A stretch of DNA of 64,000 nucleotides from Megalonaias nervosa (lineage: Eukaryota; Mollusca; Bivalvia; Unionida; Unionidae): assembly GCA_016617855.1 (NCBI GenBank), contig JAECUM010033203.1:1-64000 (forward strand), read 5' to 3'. This document shows, piece by piece, positions 12,031 through 22,269 of the stretch (position 1 is the stretch's first letter; each line of letters starts with the position of its first letter). The notes under the pieces were generated by a model, which searched no databases, was not told where the DNA came from, and saw nothing but the letters and a program-made list of their open reading frames with translations. The translations under genes were made by a program, and so were the position numbers.

Positions 12031-12749
12031 GGTCATACTCACATACCAGCTGTTTTAGCTCAGTCTTTTCTTGTTGCTGTAGATGTGAAAGTTTCTGGTC
12101 CAGATTATTAAATATTTCTCAATTACGAAGATTCTTCACGCCAAAGACACTATAGTCCAATTGCATTCCATAGTTTAAACTCTCAGTGTGTGGGATAAGT
12201 ACAACTAAATTGACTGAATGATTAACAGAAGATAATTTTGGAGTACGGGCGAGAGAGCTGGAACTTTAACACCAGACTGAAAAAATCATTTCGTTGTAAT
12301 TCTGTCATACCTTAAATTAATTATTCATTGAGTACAGTAAAGACTATTTCACAAGTCTTTGACAAAATACATTTGAAATAAGAGATATAGTCAAGACGAA
12401 TAATCTCTGAATCTTCTGTTAAAGAAATTCTCTTTTAATAACTTCATTAGTCCACGGACAGTATGTCCAAAAACTAATTCAAAGGGACTTAAACCTTGAA
12501 TTGATTTCCTCTTTTCCTGTACCAAAGCAATATGACCGAAACAGTTTTTCAAAGTTTGATGAAATCATTGCAAATCCCCTTGACTTTCAGGGTGATAGGC
12601 AGAAGACTTAAATTGTTGCATGCCTAATTGATTCATAACTTGCTTGAAAATTCCAGGCATAATGTTTGATCATTAATTAGACTGGACAGATTTGGGAAGG
12701 CCAAAAAGTGTTTAAAAAACTTTATCAAACCTTTCACTATGGTTTTAGT

Positions 12750-13357
12750 TTTAATATTCCTCAAAGGATTTGCTTATCAAAATCTTGTGGACGCACACAT
12801 TATGGTCAACAAGTACTGGTTGCCTGACTTGGTCGTTGATAAGGGACCCACATAGTATACCATTATCCTGCCAAATGGATCGTCAGCTGAAACAGTAGTT
12901 TGCAGACGAGCCTTGAGTATCTTTGATCGGGTTTTCTTGCCATTTGACAAGTGTGACAAGATCATCACTTAGATACATCACGTTTAATTCTCGACCAACG
13001 AAAGTGATTCAAGGTCTTGTGATTAGTATTATTTACTTCATATGACCGGTCAAGGGAGATTCATGGTTAGACTAAAAAATTTTCCTGTCGATATGATTTA
13101 GGAACAAAAATGTAATAGCTCACTCACAACTTGTCACCAGCGGTTACCTCTAATGGTCTCCGTTTCTTCAAAATGACCCCAGTTTTTACAAAATAACAAA
13201 CAGGTACTTCTGTTGCTTCAGTTTCGCTAACAGGCCTCTGAAACAAACATGAGATCTCTTCGACAACAAGTAATTCTCTTTTGTCACCGTGATTAGAATA
13301 AAGAGCATGAGTTGTGAAAAAGAGGATCATTGTAATTAATACCTCTTGACTGATCAA
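12750..13357 (-). pseudogene. Gypsy integrase relic
   Basis: A minus-strand stretch reads FGRIMVYYVGPLSTTKSGNQ and then LLTIMCASTRF (12,870-12,777), the first acidic part of a Gypsy-type DDE integrase core. Just upstream, in other frames, is a zinc-finger remnant (CHTCQMARKP, about 12,960-12,920). The block 13,357-13,124 is open but unrecognised and probably belongs to the region between protease and integrase. Frames are broken. Confidence 0.75.
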
Positions 13358-13478
13358 TGCAGGCGCAAAGGTGACCTCATTAAGAGACCAATTAATATGT
13401 CAGAAAAAGGAATAATTTCTTTATCAACATTATTCTCAAGAGCTCTTTTAACCATACCTCTAGTAACTGTACAAGCTG

Positions 13479-13639
13479 AGCGTCAGGGAGGGTGAACCCT
13501 ACTCTAATTGGGGAACCCTGGAATTCCAAAAATAAGGCTTCCCGCCGAAAACTACGAAATATATTAAATTACGCTAATAAACTCCAACCAACCCATCTAG
13601 CGCTTCCATAATTTTCCTGATTTTACTATCAAATCTTTT
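13479..13639 (+). repeat. Left terminal inverted repeat
   Basis: 161 bases, reverse-complementary to 16,819-16,979 with no indel. Mismatches cluster at the tip (AGCGTC against AGCAGC) and near 13,545-13,556. Confidence 0.9.
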
Positions 13640-14241
13640 GTTTAAGAGCGCACTTGAATAAGATCACTGTATCTTTGTGTCTAAGTTCAGTGGGCAATTC
13701 GTTTCACGTTGCTGGGTCCTGGTATGCAAACGAACGTTGTCCATATGATTTCATTTTTATAGTGAGAATAATGAGAATACGAGTGTCAGAAGAGGAGCGT
13801 AAGTATCTTGCAGGTGTGTACACATGGTTGCGGTCGGATAGGTATGTTGGACTGGAGACCGTCAGTGAAACGTAGCACAGAGAACAAATTTTGTGTTTAA
13901 TTCTGGATCGAATGGATAGCCAGTGTAGGGTACAGAGCAGGGAGGAGGCGTGCTCTGATCGCGGTACTCTAAGGATGATCCGAGAAGCTGTGATTTTAAC
14001 TTTTTGAAGTTTATGGAGTAGATATTGAGACGAACCAGACAGAATTGAGTTACAATAGTTCAGACTTGAAAGTACTAAAGAACACACAAGTGTTTTAGTG
14101 GCATCAACTGAAAGATACTTGCGAATGGAGCTGATGCGTCTCAGCTCAAGATATGCAGCCTTGCATATGTTCATGACATGTTGGTGCAATGAGAGAGTAC
14201 TTTCGAGAGTAATACCTAGGTTTCGTACTGTCTGTGTGAAT

Positions 14242-15162
14242 CTAATGTTGGTGTTGCTGATATTTATTGTCTGAGGTAAAGGATGTGAATGAGAAAGTCT
14301 GTGTTGTAATCAGAATGGCTTCAGGTTTATCATCATTCATCTGCAGCTTGTTACATGTCATCCATGATTTCACATCAGAAATGCACCTCTCTACACCTTG
14401 GATGGTAGCTTCAACTTCAGTTGGATGGCTAGATTTGTAAATTTGGGTGTCATCAGCATACAATTGGTGAGACATTGGATGATGATCTATGACACTTGAG
14501 AGTGGCTGAGTGTATAGAATGAAGAGAACAGGTCCAAGAACAGACCCATGTGGAACACCACAACATAGATCAATTGGGCTGGAGTGTTTTCCATCTGCGG
14601 ACACAATTTGTGTCCTGTTGACCAAGTAGGACTTGAGCCATAGTAAGTAATCGTGAATGCCAAATACATTCTGGAGACGGTGAAGTAATATATCATGGTC
14701 TATTGTGTCAAATGATGCAGACAAGTCAAGGAGAATGAGGACTGTAATCTTTCCGCTATCCAAAGCAGAGAGGTCATTAACTACTTTCAGAAGATTAGTT
14801 TCAGTACTGTGGCAAGGGTGATATGCAGACTGTACATTGCTAAAAAGAATGTTTGAATTCAGATGAGATACAAGTTGGGATAGAACAACTTTTTCTAAGA
14901 TTTTTGACATGAATGGGAGATTAGAAACTGGGCGGTAGTTCTTTAAATAGTCATGGTCGAGTGTTGGTTTCTTCAACAGAGGCTTTACAATGGCAGTTTT
15001 GAAAAATGATGGGAATTCCCCGGATGAGAGAGAGGTATTAATAACATCAGTTAGTGAAGGCAATATTGGATCTAAACACTCAAGCAGCAGTGATGTCGGA
15101 ATCGGATCAAGTTCACATGACTTTGGTGCACTCTTCATCACGATTGTACGTACTAAATCCAT
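14242..15162 (-). pseudogene. LINE reverse transcriptase domain
   Basis: An uninterrupted 306-codon stretch of the LINE ORF2. It has RT landmarks of non-LTR elements in order: NYRPVSNLP (residue 75), LLDLSASFDTIDHD (about 144, catalytic Asp), GVPHGSVLGP (about 202) and YADDTQIY (235-242, catalytic Asp pair). The catalytic residues are intact, but flanking frames are broken, so the element as a whole is not functional. The product would be the target-primed reverse transcriptase. Confidence 0.88.
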
Positions 15163-15415
15163 AGAGACAGGTTCAAATGCTGCTAACGGTTGCCGCTGAA
15201 ATTCTGTATCGCAACTGTATGGTGACGACGAGTCAATTGAAATTGTGTTGTCAAGCTTATCTCTGATGGTTTATCCTTTGTCATGGAAAAAATTTGCAAA
15301 CAGGTCCGGAAGGTCGACTAGAGAGAAGGTAGCTGGAAGTGGTGTACATTTGTTCCTTAACATTAGCTTGTTAGTAATCTCAAATAGCTCTTTGCAGCTG
15401 GAACTTTCCTTGATC

Positions 15416-16210
15416 TTAGTACTGTAGTGATTTCGCTGTATGGACTATGTTTGTGACATTCTTCTTAGCGGCATGGACTATGTTTGTGACAATCTTCTTA
15501 GCAGCTTCATAGATTTGCTCATGAATAGTGAGTCTGGTGGAAAGCCAAAGCCTCTCAGCTTTACGGCGGTCTCTTTTAGCAGTGCGAAGCTGGTCCCTAA
15601 CACTGCTATACCACGGAGAACACTTTTGAAATGATACTCTGCACTTGGTTGCTGGGGCATGTTTGTCAAGCAATGAACGCAGGCAGTTATGGGGTTGTTC
15701 TGCTGTAGGAGGTAACCTAGTTGTTAGGTTTGCTTGGATGACATGCATTAGTTGGGTTCTGTTTATCATACGGAGGTTTCTCTTAGTAACAAATAAAGGT
15801 GGAGGATTAGGGACTGATACATCAAGACCATGTTTATGGGTGGGTCGGCTAACTGACTGTTTGAGGTTGAAAACGTGAATGGAGTCTAGGAGTTTTGATG
15901 TGTATGGGTTTCCAGAACAGCCAAAGTGAAAGTTGAAATCTCCAAGAATAATTAGGTTGGCACCTATCGAATTTCCATACTCCAGGAGATTCGGAAACTG
16001 CTCCAAAAAGAGAGATTCAGCCAGCTTGTTTTTTCTACTAGGAGGAGGGCGGTAGAGGCAGAAAAAACGGACTGACCTTTGTTCCAGTGTGAGTGTGGTT
16101 TAGACTAAGTCAAACGATGCGTGGTAGAAATTGAAGGTTGTAGTGTGGTTAAGACGGTTGATCATGGAGTTCTTTGCGATAACAGCAATTCCACCTCCGC
16201 GAGAGAGTCA
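15416..16210 (-). pseudogene. LINE apurinic-type endonuclease region
   Basis: Reads LIILGDFNFHFGCSGN at about 15,950-15,900, the GDFN motif of the APE-like endonuclease. It is preceded by GGGIAVIAKNS (about 16,200) and followed by a linker with KCSPWYSSVRDQLRTAKRDR typical of this LINE group. One TAG interrupts near 16,104, and the N-terminus is missing. A duplicated KNVTNIVH..AK block (15,500-15,430) arises from a short DNA duplication. Confidence 0.8.
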
Positions 16211-16320
16211 CTATTTCTGACATTAACGTGCATATCATCGATAATAAAATAGGATGGTCGAATTTAATTTATTTGGCGTTTTTGAGAGTCAGAAAATAAT
16301 CTCAGCTAAAACGAGTTGTC

Positions 16321-16612
16321 ATGGATGACGAAATGAACGAGAAAATAACTGATATAAACATTAAAGATGTTGTCAAGAAAAAAATTATTTAGTTGCTAGC
16401 AAAATGTTGATGATGTTATGGCGCTGAAACAACAACAGAATAATCATTGTATGACCTGTAATGATATAATGTTATGGAATTATTCGAAAAACAATCCTAG
16501 ACAATTTACCGTCGATCGGATAGATAGTAATCTAGGGCACACTAAAATAAATATTATGCTGATGTGTCTTGATCGCAATCGGCGTAGGGGAGCCAGCGAA
16601 CCTATAACATAA
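16321..16612 (+). pseudogene. HNH-like zinc-binding ORF inside the TIR element
   Basis: The ORF from 16,418 reads CMTCND then LWNYSKNNPRQFTVDRID, SNLGHTKINI and CLDRNRRRG. A paired-Cys start followed by DRID..GH..N and an NR motif resembles HNH endonuclease-like domains; the second zinc pair is reduced to C..R. An acidic start, MDDEMNEKITDINIKDVV, lies upstream at 16,321 in another frame, so a frameshift is likely. This is the only element-encoded ORF left apart from the LINE. HNH is my reading of the pattern, not a database match. Confidence 0.5.
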
Positions 16613-16818
16613 TTCTTCTTTGTTATATTTTAGATCTTAATATTTTTCAGCAGGTGTTATATATAATATTATTATTTAATATATGTTTTTTTAGGGTTTT
16701 TTTGTTTAAAAAGAGCAGCAAGGAGGGTGATTTTGTCTCTAGATTCTTACCAGCGTTGCAAACAGAAAATGACAAATTCATCGGAAATATTGGAAAATAA
16801 ATTATTGACGTCAGCAAG

Positions 16819-16979
16819 AAAAGATTTGATAGTAAAATCAGGAAAATTATGGAAGCGCTAGATGGGCTGGTTGGAGTTTATTAGCGTAATTTAATATATT
16901 CTGTAGTTTTCCGCGGGAAGCCTTATTTTTGGAATTCCAGGGTTCCCCAATTAGAGTAGGGTTCACCCTCCCTGCTGCT
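16819..16979 (-). repeat. Right terminal inverted repeat
   Basis: Partner of 13,479-13,639. It ends GGTTCACCCTCCCTGCTGCT, followed directly by the AGCTG target duplication. Confidence 0.9.
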
Positions 16980-17095
16980 AGCTGGGTAACGTCAAGGATT
17001 TCATTTTTAATCGAGTCGACTTTCTGATCTAAACAAGTCTTGTCAGTTGGAAATGGATTAACCGCAATGTTATCTCTAGCTACATAATTGCCTGT

Positions 17096-17311
17096 TCATA
17101 AGTGTAGAGGAACATTAACAAAACCGCAATCAAACTCTATCAATAAAAACACTTTCATTAGAATAAGACTTCTCAGATAAGACCATAGTACCTGATAATA
17201 AAGACTCTTAGAGGCTCCTGTGTCTCTTAATATGCTAGAAGGAATAGGTTGGGCAGAATCATTAATAAATGATAGAATACCTTTCGACATGTATGCTTCA
17301 TAATTCTCCAA
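17096..17311 (-). pseudogene. Gypsy retroviral-type protease relic
   Basis: Open minus-strand stretch reading PIPSSILRDTGASKSLYY, with the aspartic protease DTGAS at about 17,225-17,211. It lies between gag and the TIR insertion; the C-terminal half is cut off or degraded. Confidence 0.75.
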
Positions 17312-17470
17312 AGCAAAATCAGACCATGAGCTCTTTTAAATACGAGCGTTTGGAATAGCTCTGACTTTATTCTGTTGCTTATTTTAAGTCTGTATCCATC
17401 AGTTATGACGTGCCCTTTCTTCTTGCAATAGGTTCACGTAGGAAGAGATAAAGATTTCTGATCAGCCTTA

Positions 17471-18137
17471 TCAGAAGTTTGATTTCATTACTAACAAAAA
17501 CTTCTGCGAGGAAGACTTATTGACAAATGAAACATTGTGAGTCAAGGAACAATCGTCAGCTGCACGAGTAGCATTTTCTAAAGTTTGAATCTTTGCTCCA
17601 TCCAAGTAAGTCTCGCCATCACTATGGATGGAATTCTTAAACCCTTCAACTGATATGATCTGTGTGAGGCTATCGTGATCTTGATCAACCTTCTTGGCTG
17701 AACACCACCTATTAAATAGTTGTTCCTTTTCCCTTGCAAATTCGACATGGATCTGTTCAGTTTCCTTTGCACGGTTTCTAAACCTTTGTCTATATGCCTC
17801 AAGTACCAACTCATAATCCTTCAAGTTATATTCCATAATCACTTCATAATTGATACTTTGTTGCACCGACAGTGAAGTGTACACTTCAGAAGTTTTACCA
17901 ATAAGTACACATTGTAATAATAAAGTCCAATGCTTTCTTAGCCATTCAAAGTTTCAGTAATTTTCTCAAAATGAGAAAAATATTGATCTACATCTATTTC
18001 CCTAAAAGTGGATACTAGCCTTGTATTTACGTTAACATCAGAACATGAACTATTGTGTAAAGGGGAAACGTTTTCCGCTTGGTAGTTCTTTTTCTTTTAA
18101 TGTAAACTGCATTTCCCTTTCTTCCTTTTGCTTTTGC

Positions 18138-18208
<71 letters not shown>

Positions 18209-18330
18209 CATGTGAATAATAATTTCGTTTTGAACCTTAAACTTCCTTAAATCAATTTCCATCTGGATATTTAGTCTCAGTTTTTTAGTTCCATTTCAGA
18301 GCCAGACAGAGACTTACTAATCAAACCCAA
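17471..18330 (-). pseudogene. Gypsy gag relic with SCAN-like capsid
   Basis: An uninterrupted part (17,884-17,471) reads YELVLEAYRQRFRNRAKETE and later EFAREKEQLFNRWC. This has the SCAN-like pattern of Gmr1-type gag, and the C-terminal half has DDCSLTHNVSFV. Upstream frames (to about 18,330) are broken and contain a TC microsatellite. The product would be the capsid polyprotein. Confidence 0.72.
18143..18204. repeat. TC microsatellite in gag relic
   Basis: About 30 TC units. It lies within the degraded gag or leader of the Gypsy element and probably grew after insertion. Confidence 0.95.
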
Positions 18331-18649
18331 GGCTTTTTATGCAAAAATTTCTCTTCCACCGATTATTGGACCAAAATAATTTTTATTTCTTGCTTCGTTA
18401 AGAAGCCTTCGCCTCAGAAGATCGTATTGTCTTGCAAACTGAAGCAATTCGCCTTTTTTCAAGGACAATAACCCTTCCCGTGTAGGATTTAAAATAGAGT
18501 TTTGCACTTTAGATGATATCGCTAAAGCTTGTTGGTTTCGCTATAGATTTCTCAAATGTGTAAAATTAATAAACCAGGGACTAAACAAAAGTTTGAAACC
18601 AAGTGAATTTAAATTCTAAAGCAAACTTAAGTTACTGAGATATTTTAAA

Positions 18650-19430
18650 GAAATATAAATTAAATAACAGAAAACAAGGAAAACCAAACAATTTTATTTT
18701 AAAAAATTCAACAAATAATTTATTTCTCTGGAATACAAAGTGAACATTTAAAATCAATTTACGGTATTGTGAATTAAGTCCCAAACAGTCCCAAAAGTTA
18801 TATCACTAGTCCAAAAGTATCGAGAATTCCAAATGAATTCCAGTGGTGTTCCGAATCAGTTCCAATCTTGGATATGAAAACAGTCTTTATGTAGCACAAT
18901 GATATAATCCAAAATGAATTCACAATAATTTCTAAATTACTTATTTGTTCTAAGGTCAAGGATCACTTTGTAATTCCAATGAATAATTTAAATAAATAAC
19001 TCCTCTCAAATTATAAACTGAACACAACTAAAGACTGATTCAACTACACAGTTGTTAAATTAGGAATGAGTAATTTTGAAGTAAACAACATTTCTATAAT
19101 AAAGCTTAAACAAAATAGCAGAGGCAGGATGATGATCATTTTCCTATGGATTTAGTAAACAACATGCATCTAGAACATTCTTAATATCTTTATAAAGACA
19201 AGAACTTGAATTCAACATTTGTAAACAAGCTTGCCGCCAATAAATTACTGTCTTGATATATATTTGAAAAATAAAAGAGAAATATTAGCTATGTAATATG
19301 TTGTTTAAGAAATAACAAAACAGTAGTCATGTGGGCCCTAAAAACTCGATTACTGACTGAAGTGGCCCACACAATATAGATATACATAACATATAATCGT
19401 AGAGAAAAGGCAACACACAAATACATAAGA
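18650..19430 (-). repeat. 5' LTR of the Gypsy element
   Basis: Direct copy of the left LTR over 18,890-19,425, extended inward through AACAAATAATTTATTTCTCT (18,710). The exact ends are not fixed. A solo copy lies at about 37.53-38.09 kb. Confidence 0.75.
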
Positions 19431-19719
19431 TTGGCGATTGTGTCTTACTTGTGTTTTGTACCGCGTTTGTTTAGAAAGACACCAATTACGCCAGTACTCT
19501 TTGCTATTAACGATCGTTTTCGTCCCAGAACTGTTACGCTGGCAAGTGTGTTCTTATTAACAGTCAAGATCTTTCACTTCTTGGTTGAGTCAAAGTTAGT
19601 TTAACATGTTCGCTGGCAGTGAATCTCATTTCCTCGTTGCAGAAACAGTCTTTGGCTGATTTTGCGCCTGACGATGACGTCTCATTTTTACTGGAGTTTT
19701 TGTGTACTAATGCTATAAC

Positions 19720-20640
19720 TCAGACTCCAAGCTAGCGTCGAGTTGGTAGATGGAAATTACGGTGGCTCCAACTGTCTATGTCTATTTCACCTTCACTTAG
19801 ATTACATTTTAGCGTATATACGGGTTTAGTAACACCAGTTTGAAGCAGATATTCATCTACTAGTGCTAGGCAATTACTATCGATATATCATCCTCTGCAA
19901 GCTGTTTCAATATCCCATTTTCAATTCTGCAACTTCATTACCGGTGTCAGATCGATCACTTATATGGAATGATAAATCTGATCATAAACACAATCACCAA
20001 AGACGGTTAAGTAACCTTCTGGATAAACAATGCATACTTCAAACTGATTTTGATCTCTGGAGACCAATGATGTTAATAGTGTATATATTAAAAATTCTGA
20101 AAGCTTTCTGGTTTTGTTGATACTTACCACAGATACCAAGATGCCGCTGATCATTTATAAACATTACCATTCTATTCACACACCTTTACTTGCGGTTAAT
20201 ATAAGCAAATATTATCCAGATTCATGCACCTTTAAGATTGGGAGTTTATGTCTAACAAAGCCATTTTCAAGAGTTTTGAAAACAAGTCAACCAATTGATA
20301 AGGTTACCGTGTCAATTTGTTCCTCTCCTTGTTTGATTAATATTGGATGAATTTGGCTTCATGAATTTACTACGTGTTGTCGTGAGGGGATGGTTGATAG
20401 TACCTCGGCAACCTTTTGCATTGACATATTGCTCCCATGGCAGCATTAGTAGTATCAAGATACCCTTTAACAGAGACCCTCATCACACCAGGATCTCTCT
20501 TTCCCCAGATTTCTCTCTGCAGCTTCAAAACCACATCTTGCATGTCTGCGTTAGATGTTTTAAGTTTTCCAATTTGATCTCAGAAAATCACAAGCTCTCC
20601 CCGACTCAACGTCAACGACAACACGGTTGGTAAACTCAGG
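19720..20640 (-). pseudogene. Polinton relic gene block (collinear with 58.46-59.28 kb)
   Basis: On the minus strand: LKTSNADMQDVVLKLQREI (about 20,550), KGYLDTTNAAMGAI (about 20,440), AATATTAATCAAACAAGGAG (about 20,340), and lastly EVAEL-like and GVTKPVYTLKC (about 19,930-19,780). The right-hand element has LKSSN-type DIQNIIVKLKG, VDTGNIA, AATATTAATCAAAGAAGGAG, DEVAEF and GVTKPLYELSY at the same spacing. This shows at least two element genes of unknown role; stops occur throughout. Confidence 0.7.
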
Positions 20641-21099
20641 GAAATCCGCTTTGGTGGCAAACCTGATCAGATCCACATCGTGCTGAGTAACGTTCGTAAC
20701 TGTTAATAACTGTATTTCATGCACTATCAAGTAAACCTTCTAAGTGACAAGGTAAAGTCAATAAGCGCTTGTGGTGTTGGTGAACGCTCAAGTGCGCAAT
20801 AATAAGATGTCCTCATGTTGGCACGTCCAGACGAGTTTGTAACGTTAGAGTCGGGTTCAATAATTAACGTCTTCACTTGGTGGTGCAAGTCTGTACGAGT
20901 CAAAATATAATAGATCATTGGGTGTCACCGTTTATGCAAACGAATGAGTCCGAGGTCCTGTTGTCGAATCCAGATTGACGAAGCCGGCCTTCGTTGATCG
21001 TTGGATCATCTTCGTTGATCGTTGGATCATCTACGTAAGTTACTTTGGCATAAAGATACCTCGGAAATGCTTGACTGACTTTGTCATAGCGAGTACATC

Positions 21100-21420
21100 A
21101 TGACTGGTCAATTGACGCGTGGTCTTTTGCAAGTTGTACCAGTTAGTCGAACACCTCAGCCTTTTGGCATTCTGCGAGCAGTCCCTAGTAATCGAAGGCC
21201 TTTTCCGTATGTATTTGTTTACGAGACGCTATACGGTCTCCAGAACCATGATATTCCAGCTTTTGCAACCACTGTAGCTTCCGTAATGGCTGAGAGGAAT
21301 GAAAATATTCCGCCGGATTTTTGCAGTTTAATGACCTCTGACGTGGATACCTTTATTGTCACCGAGGTGTTATTTTGTATGGCTGCACTAAACTGATTAA
21401 GTTGTATTTGGGTCAGCCTT
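21100..21420 (-). pseudogene. Relic of small hydrophobic virion protein
   Basis: The minus strand reads VTIKVSTSEVIKLQKSGGIF and SFLSAI (about 21,365-21,290). It matches in order the KLNLSAGAIKDIAKTGGIFS segment of the ORF at 63,611, and a G/R/K-rich tail follows. The plus-strand 98-codon open frame over the same bases is its shadow. Frame changes are present. Confidence 0.65.
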
Positions 21421-22269
21421 AAGGAGTCATTTCCAGTAATTTTTCAGGAAAAACAATGGACGTGATGTCGTAATAGCTTCGAAGCCACGAGTGTTTGCAA
21501 CCAATCCATTAACTTGCTCTTGGTTAACAGAGACGCATTTGAACCTGGACGTCAGTGGTGAAGCCACCAAAACCATCTCACTCGAGGTGCTAGCACTCTT
21601 GAGCCTTTGCTTGCCCCTCGTTCACGTTCAGGTTTGCATGCACGACCACCGAGATCTTTCATGTATTTGGAGAGAGATATTCTTCTTCTTCGGAAGGCTT
21701 CCTTGTAAAACAAACCCCACGCATGTTTTGTAAGAAGTATTTGCATGTACGAATACAATGATCCCGTATGCTTTGGTCCTTCATCCAATTATGTTTCTAT
21801 GGGGCTCAAAAATTTTATGAAAATCATTCCACATAGGATTACACTGGTCTACAGCCAAAATGCTTCGGGAATAAAAGTACTCAAACTTTACTAATTCTGG
21901 GTCACTCAATGAGAACGAAAACGATGCTTAAAATTGTTGATTGGCCCTAGTTTTAAAGATATGATACTGGATTAGTATGTACGACCCTTGACTTGGGAAT
22001 GTCGGAAGATAAATAAGTTATAAAGGGAAGGGATCTCAGTTTAAACCAGAAATTACTAAAATACATCTGACTGGATTTATGAAAAAATCTATGACTGGGT
22101 TTGGACAGTAGTTGCTTTTTAGGCAAAACAATGAATGATGCAATCTGAAGCTGGTATTATGTCATACATAATATGAATTGCGTCATGTTATTCCAATAAG
22201 TCATGGATGATGCAATCATAACTAAGCTTACATCACTCTGCTGAATCAATAGCCCTATATCAGCTCTAG

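Larger units (their letters stand above)
13645..16240 (-). mobile_element. CR1/Jockey-like non-LTR retrotransposon, 5'-truncated
   Basis: The minus strand carries an endonuclease-RT ORF. The EN part (16,210-15,700) contains GGGIAVIAKNSMINRL and ILGDFNFHFG, the conserved GDFN. The RT domain (15,162-14,242) and the C-terminal region (14,189-13,700) follow. There is at least one stop in EN (near 16,100) and frame changes between EN and RT and after RT. The 5' end stops short at about 16,240, typical of LINE truncation. It lies wholly inside the TIR element. Confidence 0.85.
13479..16979. mobile_element. Composite element with 161-base TIRs, Polinton-like ends
   Basis: The terminal inverted repeats 13,479-13,639 and 16,819-16,979 are each 161 bases with about six mismatches. 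They start AGC..CAGGGAGGGTGAACC. The flanks carry a 5-base duplication AGCTG (13,474-13,478 and 16,980-16,984), and removing the element rejoins the Gypsy element. The terminal 21 bases match 20 of 21 at about 60,532-60,552 in the right-hand Polinton-like region, so I infer a Polinton-derived non-autonomous element. Inside are an HNH-like ORF and a LINE that inserted later. Confidence 0.82.
10050..19430 (-). mobile_element. Gmr1-like Ty3/Gypsy LTR retrotransposon (decayed, interrupted)
   Basis: Direct repeats of about 530 bases flank the element. Between them, on the minus strand, come in order: a SCAN-like gag (18.3-17.47 kb), protease with DTGAS (17.31-17.10 kb), integrase (about 13.0-12.78 kb), RT with an IDDV core (about 11.5 kb) and RNase H (11.15-10.7 kb). 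Integrase ahead of RT is the order of Gmr1-type Gypsy elements, whose gag is also related to SCAN. Every frame is broken by stops or indels, and a 3.5 kb TIR element sits between protease and integrase. The element is inactive. Confidence 0.82.

Noticed and set aside
12750..13357. Copia element, because integrase precedes RT
   Set aside because: The SCAN-like gag and the Gypsy-style integrase and RNase H text fit the Gmr1 branch of Ty3/Gypsy better.
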